Source of the DNA: Gigaspora rosea
Taxonomy: Eukaryota; Glomeromycota; Glomeromycetes; Diversisporales; Gigasporaceae
Direction: 5' to 3'
Length of the DNA stretch: 64,000 nucleotides
Assembly: GCA_003550325.1 (NCBI GenBank)
Contig: QKWP01000233.1
Span: 201,645 to 265,644 of the forward strand
Shown: positions 45,741 through 57,258 of the stretch, piece after piece
How positions within the stretch are numbered: the first letter of the stretch is position 1
How the letters are laid out: every line of letters starts with the position of its first letter
Translations under genes and position numbers: made by a program
The notes under the pieces: model-generated
What the model was told of the DNA's origin: nothing
Databases searched by the model: none
Seen by the model: only the letters and a program-made list of their open reading frames with translations

Positions 45741-46710
45741 TCAGAGATTTTTGATATAAATATATGGTTAAATAGAACTTTTGTAGATTAAGAATTAGAA
45801 TAAATTGATTCTAAATATGCATAAGATGAGTCAGAATTCTCAAATTTATAATAGTTGTATCTAGTTTTTCTATCTAAGTATTACCAAGATTACTAGTAAG
45901 CAAAAATGTAAAAAAGTTTTGAAAAGATTAGCTTACAATTTTTATTGAATTACATGATAAATAACCAATTAAATTGTAGTACAGTACCGAACAGTGAAAA
46001 CCATCCATTTTTTCAGCATTGTTTAAAGTCTAATAACTTTACAGCAAATAATTATTTTAAAAATACCTCTTATGAATTTTTTATTTGTAACCTAAACTAC
46101 AAATCTGTAAGACAGATTTTTGATATCTTGCTTTTTAAAGAAGTTATAAAGGTTTAAAGTTCAGCAACTTTATAGTAAAGCAGAAATTTGGTGCAGGACA
46201 AACAACCAATCGTTAATGCTAATCACATGCTCGTAATTTGATTGGTTAATATTTATTATCAAATATTCAAAATTTGGCGCTTATTATATAAAAAAATCAT
46301 TTTTATATTTTTAATCATCAAAATTTTGTTATACAAAAATTAGCCAATCAGAATTTTTATAAAATCCTCAAATTTGGCACCCTAAAAAAAAGATAATTTT
46401 TGCTGTCCAATACTATATAAATATAAATTTATCATTTTACAATCCACAAAAGATAGTATAATCTCAAATACTAAAATATTTTAAACAAATTTGAATGAAT
46501 GTCAGGTCTTTATATTTTTGTATTGAATTAGCAGTACTAGCAAGTAGATTTTAAAGATTTACTTGCATTTGCAAATGCCAATATTTTATTAGAAATATTA
46601 ATAAAATATGTTATTGGCTTATAAATATTGTTTATAATAGATATTCTAAATTATAATATGTTATTAAAATAGACCAAATCTTAGTTTGAATTTTTTATAA
46701 ATACTACAAG
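45741..46710. other. Gene-free AT-rich spacer
   Basis: Nothing is recognised apart from short open frames without family features. Confidence 0.4.
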
Positions 46711-46712
46711 TA

Positions 46713-47026
46713 CCATATATTCCAAAATAAACAACCTTTGTTGGGCCAAAAATTATACAAAAAAATGTGGAGTTGCTTATTTTCGAATTGTTGACTTTTT
46801 TGAAAAATTGAAAAACGTACCAATAAAAAGTTGTCTAAATGATATAAAATTTTTACTATAAATGTTTGATGTCCTGAACAAGTCTACTTAATCATCATAC
46901 TTTTGAGGTTTACTTAGTAAAATTTAGACTTTTATATATAGCAACTGCTGATGAATGTTTTGAAATTTTTGAAAAAAATCAGGGGTTGCTTATTTTAGGT
47001 GGTTGCTTATTTTGGGCAATCTATGG
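46713..47026. mobile_element. 314-bp MITE, copy 1
   Basis: It starts ccatatattccaaaataaac and ends ttgcttattttgggcaatctatgg after a related terminal repeat. TA lies at 46711-46712 and 47027-47028. Landmarks shared with copy 2 are ttgaaaaattgaaaaac, tttactta and agcaactgct(g/a)atgaat. It is non-coding. Confidence 0.85.
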
Positions 47027-47434
47027 TATTTAAATAAAACTTTGTTTATTTTATTTGTATTAATTTAGGGCATGAGCATAAAGAATATTTATAAATCTAA
47101 GAATTTAAAATAAGTATTTATGCTATAAATATTTACTAGTAGCTTTTTTAATTTAGTACCTAAATGTAAAAAATTGTACAATAATTAAGTTTAAAATAAA
47201 ATATTAAAATTCATGATTATTTACTATTAAAATTTATTTATTTAGATTATTCATACTAATTTAGAATGTTAATCCAAGCATTTAAATAAGCTATCAATCT
47301 TATAAATATTTACAATTAATTCATATTGTTAAGTACAAAAATAAAACTTAAGTGCCATATAAATAAAAATTTAAGTTACTAATAATTACTTTATAAATAC
47401 TGTTGCAGATTTATTTTACTATTCAGATGACCTA

Positions 47435-47749
47435 CCATATGTGTCCGAAATTAAGCTACCTTTTTTGGCCAAAAAATTACACGAAAAATTGTAAAGAAGC
47501 TTATTTTTGAAATATAGCATTTTTTGAAAAATTGAAAAACATACTAATAAAAGTCATCAAAATAACACCAAAATTTTACTATAGTGTATTTTGATGCACT
47601 GAACAACTTTACTTAATCGACTTTTTGAAGTTTACTTAGTAGAAAAAAAGTTTTATATGCAGCAACTGCTAATGAATTTTTTAAGATTTTTAAAAAAAAT
47701 CAGGGGAGTAGCTTATTTCAGGTAGTAGCTTATTTTCGGACATATACGG
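47435..47749. mobile_element. 315-bp MITE, copy 2
   Basis: It starts ccatatgtgtccgaaatta and ends tattttcggacatatacgg, with TA at 47433-47434 and 47750-47751. It is in the same orientation as copy 1 and aligns end to end with it, but with clear divergence, so the two insertions are not a recent duplication. Confidence 0.85.
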
Positions 47750-47751
47750 TA

Positions 47752-49068
47752 TATAATCAATACATGAATAACCTGTTGCAGAATTTTTCTCACTATCCAG
47801 ATTGCAAGTGCTTAAATAATTTTTATTATTTAACTAACTTGATTTCCATATTGGTTACCTTGTGTTGATTTTTTAGACAGGTCAGATTATTAATATAAAA
47901 TTATTTTAATTGATTTATAATGATAAGTTTTAAGCTAAATTTGAATCCATATATTAAATGAAATTTTCAGCAAATTGAATTATTAAATTCGAAATACTAA
48001 AACTCAATGAGTAAACATTAGTATTAAACAGATAAAAAAATTATTTAACAAATTTTTTTTGAGAAAGTAATTAAAGATAAATTTTTTAGCTAGTGTAATC
48101 AGTAATATAATTGATAAAAATTAGATATTTGGCTATACATATGAATTTACCAAAACAGGTTAGGGATACTTAACATTTTATTACTCGAATCAGCTTAGTA
48201 ATCAAAAAAAAAAATAAATAGACTATAATTTTTTATATAAAGATATTCTGTTTGACTTGTGAAAATTTTTTGAGTAGTTAGTAGCACATTTTTTCTCATC
48301 TTGCTAATCTCTGTGCTAAAATGGGTAATTTTTACAAATATTTTGCTTTGTATAATGAAAATTTTCTTATGTAAAAATCATCATTTTCTAATTTATAAAT
48401 TGATCAGCACTAAACTAATAGATATATTATAAATATATAATAATCATATGTTAACAATCTTCGTATCAAGGGAAAATGGCTATTGTACAAAACTCAAATA
48501 TTTCAACTTAGTGCTAATTGTGCATAACAAATATCTTTGTTTCGTGATTTTCAAATGTCAGAAATTTGGCACTATCAAAGCAATATCAAACTTTTTTACT
48601 AAACTAGCACATCAGATTTTAAAAATATTGGTTGTATAAAAAGTTTTAGCATTTTGAAGATATTGTCTAGTATATATGCCTTGCACCATATGCATAGCAT
48701 TTTTAGGGCTCTAAACATCTTAGTCTAATTTTTTGAATATGGCAATAGAGGTAGTGAACTTCACTGGTGTGGTTTAGTAAAATCTTTAATTATCTGTATA
48801 GTGTAACAAATAATTTTTCCTTCATCTCCTCATTTCCGTATTTGTATAATTCTTTAAGTTGTCACCTACCTTCTATATTTGTACTATCATAGTCATATTG
48901 ACTCGACCTTAATAGTATTAAGCATTATTATGTATTCTCAGTGGCTGGGTGGCGTAGTTATAGCATGACGCTAGTTTTTTCATGTAAAGCTAGTTTTTCA
49001 ATGTAATGCTAAATTATTAGCGTATCACTAGAAATGCTCTAAAATTTTTAAATGTATATAAAGGCTTG
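47752..49068. other. Gene-free AT-rich spacer
   Basis: No gene is recognised. A tRNA-like phrase (ggctgggtggcgtagttata, about 48942) has no matching second half. Confidence 0.4.
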
Positions 49069-49076
49069 CTCTTGCC

Positions 49077-50138
49077 TAATGTTGTTAGCTGAAATTGTTT
49101 TATGCTTGTAGAAATATTTCAACATTTGATATTTAGGCTGCCAAAATGTCTAAATATTATCAAAATCCTAAATTATGCTGAAATGTCTAAATAATGTCGA
49201 AATGTCAATAATGTCAAAATGTCTAAATTAAGAAATAATAAGAAAAAAACATATAGAATAGGTTTGCTATCCAAACAAGCTCTAGCATTCACTTTTAACA
49301 TCAATACCTCTAGTCTAGGACTAATTATCAATCAACTCACAATAAACTACTGACTTCTCAGTTCTAAAATTTTCTAAACCCCAAGGTTCTAAACTACATG
49401 AAAACACAAGCATAAGAAAGATGTCTAACATACGCCCCCAGCATCTGTTTCAGGTCCCTGCACTGCCATTGCAGCCATGGAACTATATGTAAATATCACG
49501 AAGTAGGGATGCGAATCAATTCTAAAACTCAAAATCGATGATCAAAACTCAAAATCGTTTTAGAATTGATGATCGAATTCTAAATCTTTATAGTTATTTC
49601 TTGTATTGAGTGCCTGATTAGATTCTATTTTTTATTATTTAATACTGTAAGTTATTAGGTTTTACAAATAATATGAAGCAATGTACAAAGTTTTTTGGTT
49701 GTTTTAAAGCTATACCAGAGCTTATTGCGCTTTGCAAAAATGTGTGATCTCTGTAGATCATGTTGTCACGAGAAATCAGCCGATTTTTCAATTCTTGAAG
49801 AATTTTAATGATTTCGGATAAAACATAGATGTTTTTTGATGAAAATGGTGATCAATAGGGGATCAAAATTTTCCGCCATCATCACCATGTAATCACAGGG
49901 TCACACTTTTTGCAAAGCGCTATAATTAAATAGAATCTTACATTTAGTCATATAGTATTATATTTAGTCAACTATTTAGACATTTAGTCACATAGTATTT
50001 ATTTAGTCAACTATTTAGACATTTAGGCAAATTTAGACTTTTGACATTTCGAAAAAAAAATAATGCCATGTCGAAATATATTTAGACACTAATTGCCTAA
50101 ATAGTTGACTGAATTAAGTATTTCGACTAACAACATTA
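49077..50138. mobile_element. 1.06 kb hAT-type non-autonomous element
   Basis: Ends are TAATGTTGTTAG and its complement. Flanks are CTCTTGCC (49069-49076) and CTCTCGCC (50139-50146), an 8-bp duplication with one change. Both subterminal regions carry many copies of atgtctaaat/atttagacat and gaaatgtc. A second inverted-repeat element is nested at 49724-49925. No transposase frame is present. Confidence 0.8.
49724..49925. mobile_element. MITE nested in the hAT-type element
   Basis: Inverted ends GCGCTTTGCAAAAA(A/T)GTGTGA bound about 200 bases. The left continues tctctgtagatcat and the right complement continues ccctgtgattacat. TA-rich flanks make the exact target unclear. Confidence 0.75.
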
Positions 50139-50189
50139 CTCTCGCCTTAGTTAAAAAAAGATACATTCCTCAAAATTCCTATATAAAAT

Positions 50190-50375
50190 AAAAGAATTTC
50201 TATTTGTACACTAGTGTATGAAACAAGGGTATGTTAATATCTCAAAACCCCGATTATAAATTAGCCTTTGAGGTTTTAACAAAAAATGTTCCTTGCAAAA
50301 TTTTAGCATAAACTATAACCCTTTCCATTAATACCTGTGGTTCATACACTAATGTACAATAAGAAATTTTCATAA
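50190..50375. mobile_element. MITE with tgtaca(c/t)tagtgtatgaa ends
   Basis: The left arm agaatttctatttgtacact then agtgtatgaa pairs with the right arm ttcatacactaatgtacaat then aagaaatttt, about 35 bases with few mismatches. Confidence 0.75.
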
Positions 50376-51202
50376 AATAAAAGTTATATAATTTCGTTCC
50401 TTTTATAAATAAATGCATAATAAATCATAAATATCCGTGTCCCATAAATTACTGCCCAATTCATGCGACCTTTTTTTTTAACTTCAACCATCGGAGTTAA
50501 ACTCGTCATGAAAGTACCAAGCTCTCCCATACGATGGTGACAATAGCTTTGATAAATTTTATTTAACAGATAGCTAATTAAGCCACTAGATCAATAGAAA
50601 GTTGTACTGTCAAATCTTTCAAAATTAGTACATGTGATAAACACTAGAACAGAAACAAATTTTTGTTGATTAATTGATTATTAGATATGGCAGGTTATTG
50701 GATTTAGCACAATATAAAATCTGTGCAAAGTATAATTTCTGAGGCTCAATAGTATTAGGAATTTTTCAGCTGGTTAAAAAAAAACATTTTTAATACCCAA
50801 CTAGGTCAATTTAAGATCTTGTAATTAGATCCTTATCAGTGATTATGAGAACATCATCCATATTGCTATTGTTCATTACACGAATGAATGTATTTGCATA
50901 TACAACAAATTATTCAAATATAAAAAAATATATATTTTGTATATAAAATTTATTTAATTTACGTAAATATTTAATAAACATCAAATACTGTTAAATGTCC
51001 GAACTAAAAATACAATTATAAAAAAAGACACCGGAATTTTGAAATCTATTTGTCTTATCGGATGATCTCATAAATTTGATGCTCGCCACGTTTAAAATCT
51101 GGTCTACGATATCATTTTCTCAGTAAGCTTACGTTATGCTCCCGATAATTAATAAAAAAAAAAAAAAAAGATATCAACGTAAATGAAGAACATTTTAAAT
51201 CG
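50376..51202. other. 3' flank of the BTB-TLDc gene
   Basis: AT-rich, with no gene recognised. A poly-A run at 51153-51169 follows the gene end. Confidence 0.4.
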
Positions 51203-52842
51203 TCATTCAGGAATTTTCAAGCCAAACTTGTTTATAACTTTAAACACTTCATACTCGTCAACAGAAAACGTAGCTTTAGAAGTCCTAATAGATTTTTCAT
51301 ATCCCTTATGACCCACACAAACACAAGACTTATCTTCTTTGAAATCATCTTTCATTCTAAGAGCTGTACCACCAAAATTGGGGCCGTTTCCATCATAATA
51401 AGATTCAAATATCGCTTGATCAGGATTTTGAACTTTACTAAGTATAGTTTCAGGAGAGTTCTCGGTTCCAATTTTGAAAATAAAACTCTTGTCAGTTTTA
51501 CTCCATCCTCTATATTTTTGTTTATCCCATTCCAAAGGATTGTAACCTCCCAAAATCTCATCACATCCGTTAATTTTCAAGATAACTACAGTATGAGATT
51601 GTTTATTACATAAATCCCAAAAAGTTTTATAATTAAAACCGTCACAACTACCACGAAGAATCAATTGAAATTCATAAGGATTATTTGATACTTCAAAAGG
51701 TGAAGAACGACCATCAATCCAAGAAGCAATTTCAGCAATTTGTTCATCGGTAACAATTGCAGACAAAGAATGGTTTGAAGAAATTTTTAATGAAGAGTCA
51801 ATTTCACGAGAAAGTTGTTCTGTAGTATGTGAATGAGAAGAACTCGATTTTGATTGTGGTATGGTAATTGAGATTCCTCGTGGATGAGTAGTAGTTGGGT
51901 TAATAGAGGGACTTTTTGGAGGTTTTGGTAGAGCCATGTATCTTTTCATCAAATCAGCCCAAACATTTTCATCAAGAATTTGTTGATAAGGACGAATTTT
52001 ATTAAATATATCATCAGAATTGATTCGAGAATATCTAATTTGTGGTAGGCACTTTTTGAGAGTGGATTTAATAGTTAAAATATCATTTTCGGACCAATCA
52101 TCAGGAGAAGGAGATATTTTCGGATTTTGAGCAAGTGCCCATTCAATGATACGTTCAAATATTGAAGTTTCATCCATTTCTGAATTATCATGACCCACAA
52201 TAGAAACAAGAACATTTTCATGTAAAGAAGTAAAATCTCTAGAATTAAAAACTAAATCAGGATATTTTGAAGAAATGTTTACACAAAATTGATTTAATTC
52301 TTGTAAATTTTCGTTTCGAAAACTTATTCTATGAGAACGAGCAAAATTAAGACATAACCAATTTGCATTATGTTCAATCATATGTGATTGAATATGTTGT
52401 GCCAATTCTACAAGACCAAAATCATTAGCAGCAGACATGAGCTCAAACATGATAGAAGTCTTCATATTATCCAAAGAAACATAGCCACCATAAATATACC
52501 TAAATATATAAAAAGATGAAATGATTAATTAAATTATTGTCATGAACAGGAAAGGATTAATTATAATTCAATGAAAAAAAAATATATAATTCACTTGATA
52601 ATAATATCAAATATTTCAGGAGTAATGTAATCAACACGGATTTCCTTAATACTATTTTCATCTTTTTCAGCTTCCCCTAATTCTCGTCGAAATAATGTGG
52701 ATCTTTGATACAGAATAGCTGCATGCGCTTTATATGGTTTAAAATTCGGTGCTTTCCCAATTTTAACGATAACATTATAATCGTATTCATTCTCAAGAAG
52801 GTCGGTAAGATCACTAGAAAGCCGGTCATAAAATTTTATCAT
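51203..52842 (-). CDS. BTB-BACK-TLDc protein
   Basis: Two exons, 52842-52595 and 52499-51203, joined by a 95-base GT-AG intron (phase 2), give 514 residues with no defects. Residues about 18-105 are BTB/POZ (YNVIVKIG, PYKAHAAILYQRSTLFRREL, KYIYGGYVSL). About 110-215 is BACK (ANWLCLNFARSHRISF, ERIIEWALAQNP). A Ser/Pro-rich linker (about 255-330) contains SSSSHSH. About 341-514 is TLDc (ASWIDGRS, FQLILRGSCDGFNYKTFWDL, GGYNPLEWD, NFGGTALRMK). TLDc domains are found in oxidation-resistance and TBC proteins, and BTB-TLDc forms are greatly expanded in arbuscular mycorrhizal fungi. A cullin-3 adaptor role is inferred. The intron sits at the same codon and phase as in the BTB-LRR gene at 2534-4405, so the front ends share descent. 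Confidence 0.93.
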
Positions 52843-53262
52843 TGTTTCAAAATTATGTGCAAAAAAAAAAAAAAAAAGAAAAAGCCAGGATGTATTAGGA
52901 AAAAAAAACCTGTTTAAGTTGTATTAGAATAGCCACGCTATGTTTGTGTTACTTAGATATCGATATTGATATGACGTAACAATGATGAACGTACACTACG
53001 TAGATATGATTAATTAATACGTATAAGTTTAGCATAATCTTTTTAATTTGGATTCTTGATGAAATTCGAGAACTGACTAGTAACTTTAATCCTAATTCTC
53101 AAGTGCCCTAGTCAATTGTTGGAGTTTACTATTCGATTGTAATACGTCAGAAAACAATTTAAAAGTAATTAGCGGGAAATTATTTATCTGATCATCCCGA
53201 ACATACAAAATCCCGAAGACCGGGAAAACTAAATCCTGAAAAAAAACCCAAAAATTCACGGT

Positions 53263-53293
<31 letters not shown>

Positions 53294-53345
53294 GAGATAT
53301 TATCGGGATTTAGCACATCGGGGTTTAGTACTTTCGGGGTAGTGA
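52843..53345. promoter_or_regulatory. Upstream region of the BTB-TLDc gene
   Basis: It contains a poly-A run (52860-52877) close before the start codon and a poly-T tract at 53260-53294. No specific promoter element is identified. Confidence 0.3.
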
Positions 53346-53349
53346 TTAA

Positions 53350-53550
53350 GCCACATGGGTTTAGTCGGCTGGCTTAGCCAGCCGACTAAATCATCACTAA
53401 GCGACAGGCTAGCGACTAATTATTGGTCTGCATTCAGGATATTTGGCCCGTATTTTATGTTCGTTTTTTTACATTTATTTGAATTGCTTTTAGCCTCATT
53501 AGCCAGCCGATCACATTACATCGGCTGGCCTAGCCGACTTAAATTACTCG
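53350..53550. repeat. Agccagccga palindrome cluster
   Basis: Bases 53361-53391 form a near-perfect palindrome (ttagtcggctggct/agccagccgactaa). The same words recur at 53505-53550 (agccagccgatcacat, catcggctggcctagccgac). The whole may be the two ends of a small element of about 200 bases. Confidence 0.6.
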
Positions 53551-55312
53551 AGATATTCCGATCAAGAGTACTGCGTCTTTTTTTTTTCATAGAATTGCGC
53601 TTATTGGTTGAAAATTTTCATTGTTCAAGTATACCTATACTTCACTCTATCATTATGGATCTTCACAAATGTTATGAATTATTACCTTGTTACAAAAAAA
53701 AAAAGGATGCTTAGGTCTGAAAAGGAAACAGAATTTAGAATTGTGCATTATCCTTTTGTTGATCTATCGGTTTCATTTTTTTCTTGTATAACAACTACAG
53801 TTAAGTGTTAATAATAATAAAGGCGTTTGTTCTAGCATCTGTTGCAATCAATATTTCAACTGATTTAATACTTGAGCAGCAACACGGTCATAAATTAATC
53901 ACATTACATCAGAACAATTCACTATTTATATTATATTAATGGTTTCGACAAGGTCTTATTAAATATCGCTATAATGGTTGAGCAATCACACCGAGTGTGC
54001 TGCTTGAGGACACCCTATTTCTATATTTTTGTCCGTATTTTTTTTTCACTTAAGCGCACTTCAGTAAATGCATACACACTATATGCACTTATCTAGTTTC
54101 AAACCTGGGATTTAGAGCTCCACATGTGCAAGCGACTTTGAGTCTGGGATATTCATGCAATACAGTAATTACATACCAGCAAATCAGAGATTTTTTTTTG
54201 ATGCACACTCTCTAAATGCATGTGGATATCCAACTTTAAGGACGTTCACCTACAAAATGTCATATCTCTAAGGACGTGCACCTACAAAATGTCATATTTT
54301 CAACAACATATTTCGAATTGCTGCTAGTTAGACATGTTGTAGTTTTAAATAAAATGTGTGCACATTTTTCTAGAACTAAAGATTTTATATGCAGAAGTTT
54401 ATCGGGCTAGGTTAGATGATGCGGAAGGGCATGAACAAAAAGGTGCTATCTTTTATAATACATGTTTAGAACTATGCACGTTGAAGCTACCATATTAAAT
54501 TATCCAAGTTAATTGTACAAATTATTATCTCTAATAATGGTATAACAACAATCCTGATCAATAAATTTGTTTTTAAAAGTCATTTTAATTTACTGATTAA
54601 ATCATATATAATTCATTAAGTAAAAATGCTTGCAAATAATTTTTTATACTGTATCTAATATATATCATTTAATGCATGAAATTTTTTAGAAATAGCAAAA
54701 TGTGTTCGAACTTAAACATTCTGCTCGAAAACAACATATTAATATGTCATTAAGCTTCGTATATTAAAGCTTATGTAGCATAAAATATTTTTTGGAGAGG
54801 CTTCAAAAGATATACAATTTAATATGCGCTAATTTATCGCTTGCAGATAAATACTGTTCGTGTGTCCTCAGTCCTTAACTAGTTTATATCCTCTGATAGT
54901 ATCTTTTGTTAATACCATCACATTTATTACGGACAATTCGCATTCGTAATCTTTTAGACACACAATTGCTTTTATAATAAAATATTGAAAGAAAAATTGA
55001 CGAAACTCAACGAAATCGATAGAAGCTGTAAAATGCATTGCATGTTGCTGGTTTTGACGCTTAATATTTTGGTTTAATACAATATAAGTAAAACAATAGA
55101 CCTAACTATAACGTCAAAAGATTTTTTTTTATTTTGGATTTCCGAATTTTAGGTTAACCTTAAGTATTCAATCACATGTAATTAGCATACGTTTATTCTG
55201 GAGCACCAGTACTGTAGGTAAAGATGTTCAGATCAAAGGAACCGCAATGGCCGCTATCATTTGCATATTACTAAAAAGTAAGATATATGTAAATACAATG
55301 CCAATACTATAA
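53551..55312. other. Gene-free spacer
   Basis: No gene is recognised. Bases 54238-54301 hold a tandem pair of about 32 bases (taaggacgtgcacctacaaa...). Confidence 0.4.
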
Positions 55313-55850
55313 TCAATTTGAATCAAAATTTTCCTTTCCGGAAGGGGCACTAAAACCACCAAATGCCATTCCATTATTCCAGTCGTCATAATTTGGTTGT
55401 GGAGAGTTTGAAAATGCTAGAACAAAAATTATTAATGAACAAACAAATAAGGATTCTGTGCACATAATTATCGTGAGATTGTGCTATGTTAACTTACCGC
55501 ATACCAAACTTTAAAGCTAATTCAACGACTGCTTGTGCACTGGCGAAAAGTGTTTGCCACACTCCGTTGGACGAATATATGCCCTTAAATTTGTAAGCGG
55601 TATCTCGAGAAATTTTACATAGTCTCAGTAGATCTGTTCTAAAAAGTACTTACCCATTTCAACGAGTTCGCTTTAGCAGCTTCGTAAACTGCTTCGCCAA
55701 CGCAAGGTTACTTGCTGGATCTTTGGACCAATTATAATATTTGTTACATAGATGAATGTACAAGCACTTTTGGTCCTAGTTTAAGTAGTCCGCCCGCCCA
55801 TGCGTTCTACACTAGCTGCCATACCTGCAACAAGTTAATACATATATGTG
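55313..55850 (-). pseudogene. 3' part of an unknown gene
   Basis: Two clear 3' exons: 55416-55313 (FSNSPQPNYDDWNNGMAFGG, then FSAPSGKENFDSN and a TGA at 55315-55313) and 55583-55505 (GIYSSNGVWQTLFASAQAVV, then ELALKF). Junctions with GTATGC and GTAAGT donors fit phase. A third piece (VGEAVYEAAKANSLKW) ends at 55654, but directly upstream the frame meets a TAA. The expected continuation (DPASNLAL) is in another frame. A further piece reads MAASVERMGGRTT (about 55790-55830). The family is not recognised. It may be a frameshifted gene or one whose 5' exons I have mis-joined. Confidence 0.55.
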
Positions 55851-57151
55851 CGTTGGAGTGTTTCATATTTAACATAATGCTGCGTCCTAAGTTATAGCTG
55901 CTGAAATTACCAAACAATAAGTTAAGCGTCGCATTAATTTCATTTCTTGTAGTATTTATTCAGTATTAAGTTCTTTGTGTTTTTGCGTCTAAGATCAAAA
56001 AGAACATGACAATGTATTATTTATTTATATAAGACAAAAGCTTGCATATGATATAATGACATATTTATGATGATACTTCTGTTAGCATATTTAAAATGTG
56101 GACAAGATTTGCATTGAAATACATGTAAAAGTTCATGTAATCACTCGGGAATTCAAGTTCAAAGTTGATTTTAGAAATACTTTTCGATGAGGTTTTTCAT
56201 ACTTTATGTGCACTTGAACGATTAACATATTTTTTAGACATTTTATATACTTTATACATTATTTGCTTCGTAACAATATGGCTGTATCATAGAATTTTAC
56301 TAATAAAGAAGCAACAGTATTGTGTATGATTGCATACTAGAAAATGGCTTGGCTTGCTTAATCTAATGATTTATGTGTTCCGTATTGTAATTTTTAATAT
56401 TTCTAAATGCTAGATGCCAACTTAGAACTTTCTTAACGTTGATATTTACATATAAACTCATGTTTATTGCGCAATTACGTGTCATAATGATTCAAGTTGA
56501 TATAAGTTTATACTTCGCGTTTGTAGAATATTTTGTACTTAAACCAAATTTTGATTTATTTCAAATTCTCAATAATGTTAGCACAAACAAGATATAAATG
56601 GCATAAAATTATTAATATCCACTTAATGTCTTTAATATTATATGTTAGTAATTTGAAAAACAAAAAGTCTTGGGCAGACAAACAAGGCCAGACAATGAAT
56701 AGCTACTCAAGGGAGGGACAAATTTTCTGCCTTGAAAGAAGCACCACTGAAATGTATATGACAATACAAATAACCTTATTAGCTATTTATTTATGAAGAC
56801 ACAAATAAACTTAGTGATATATTTGTTGGGAACTGCCAATTCCCTGGTGGAATATCGGGGCTATTTATACATTACAAAAATCACTTAGCTTCGATAATTC
56901 TATATTATGGCAAATGAATGATAAAATAAATAATATTATGCTAATAAGGAAAATTATGTGATAAAGTAGATAAGAAACATAATAAGAAGTTATTATGATA
57001 AAAAGGTGCCAATAATGAATCGATCACGTGATCAAAAGGACACACATGTCGCAAGATAAAATCTGGGTAAACCCCATCACGGTAACTTAAAATTAAGAAT
57101 TTCAGAATCTATTGTGATATAAAGTTGTTTAGAATTATTAGCAGCAGTAGG
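55851..57151. other. Gene-free spacer
   Basis: No gene is recognised. A tgttgggaactgcc phrase at about 56824 is LTR-like, but no partner or TSD is found. Confidence 0.4.
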
Positions 57152-57258
57152 GTTGTTAATGGAGTACTCCAGACATTAATAAAACTTATAACCCACTTCT
57201 GGAGTGCTTCGGAGTGGGTTATATGTTTTATTGTTGATTGGAGTGCTCTATTAACAAC
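57152..57258. mobile_element. Foldback MITE at the 3' end of the kinase gene
   Basis: The left arm gttgttaatggagtactcca, continuing to aacttataacccact, pairs with the right arm agtgggttatatgtttta, continuing to ctctattaacaac. Arms are about 48 bases with a 9-base loop. It overlaps the terminal read-through frame of the kinase gene. Confidence 0.8.

Noticed and set aside
48940..49020. Possible tRNA gene (ggctgggtggcgtagttata)
   Set aside because: There is an A-box-like phrase, but no B box and no acceptor-stem or anticodon-arm pairing follow.
53250..53300. Poly-T/poly-A tracts as retroposon tails
   Set aside because: No body, internal promoter or target repeat goes with them.
56820..57080. 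Possible solo LTR starting tgttgggaactgcc
   Set aside because: No matching end, target duplication or second copy is seen in the window.
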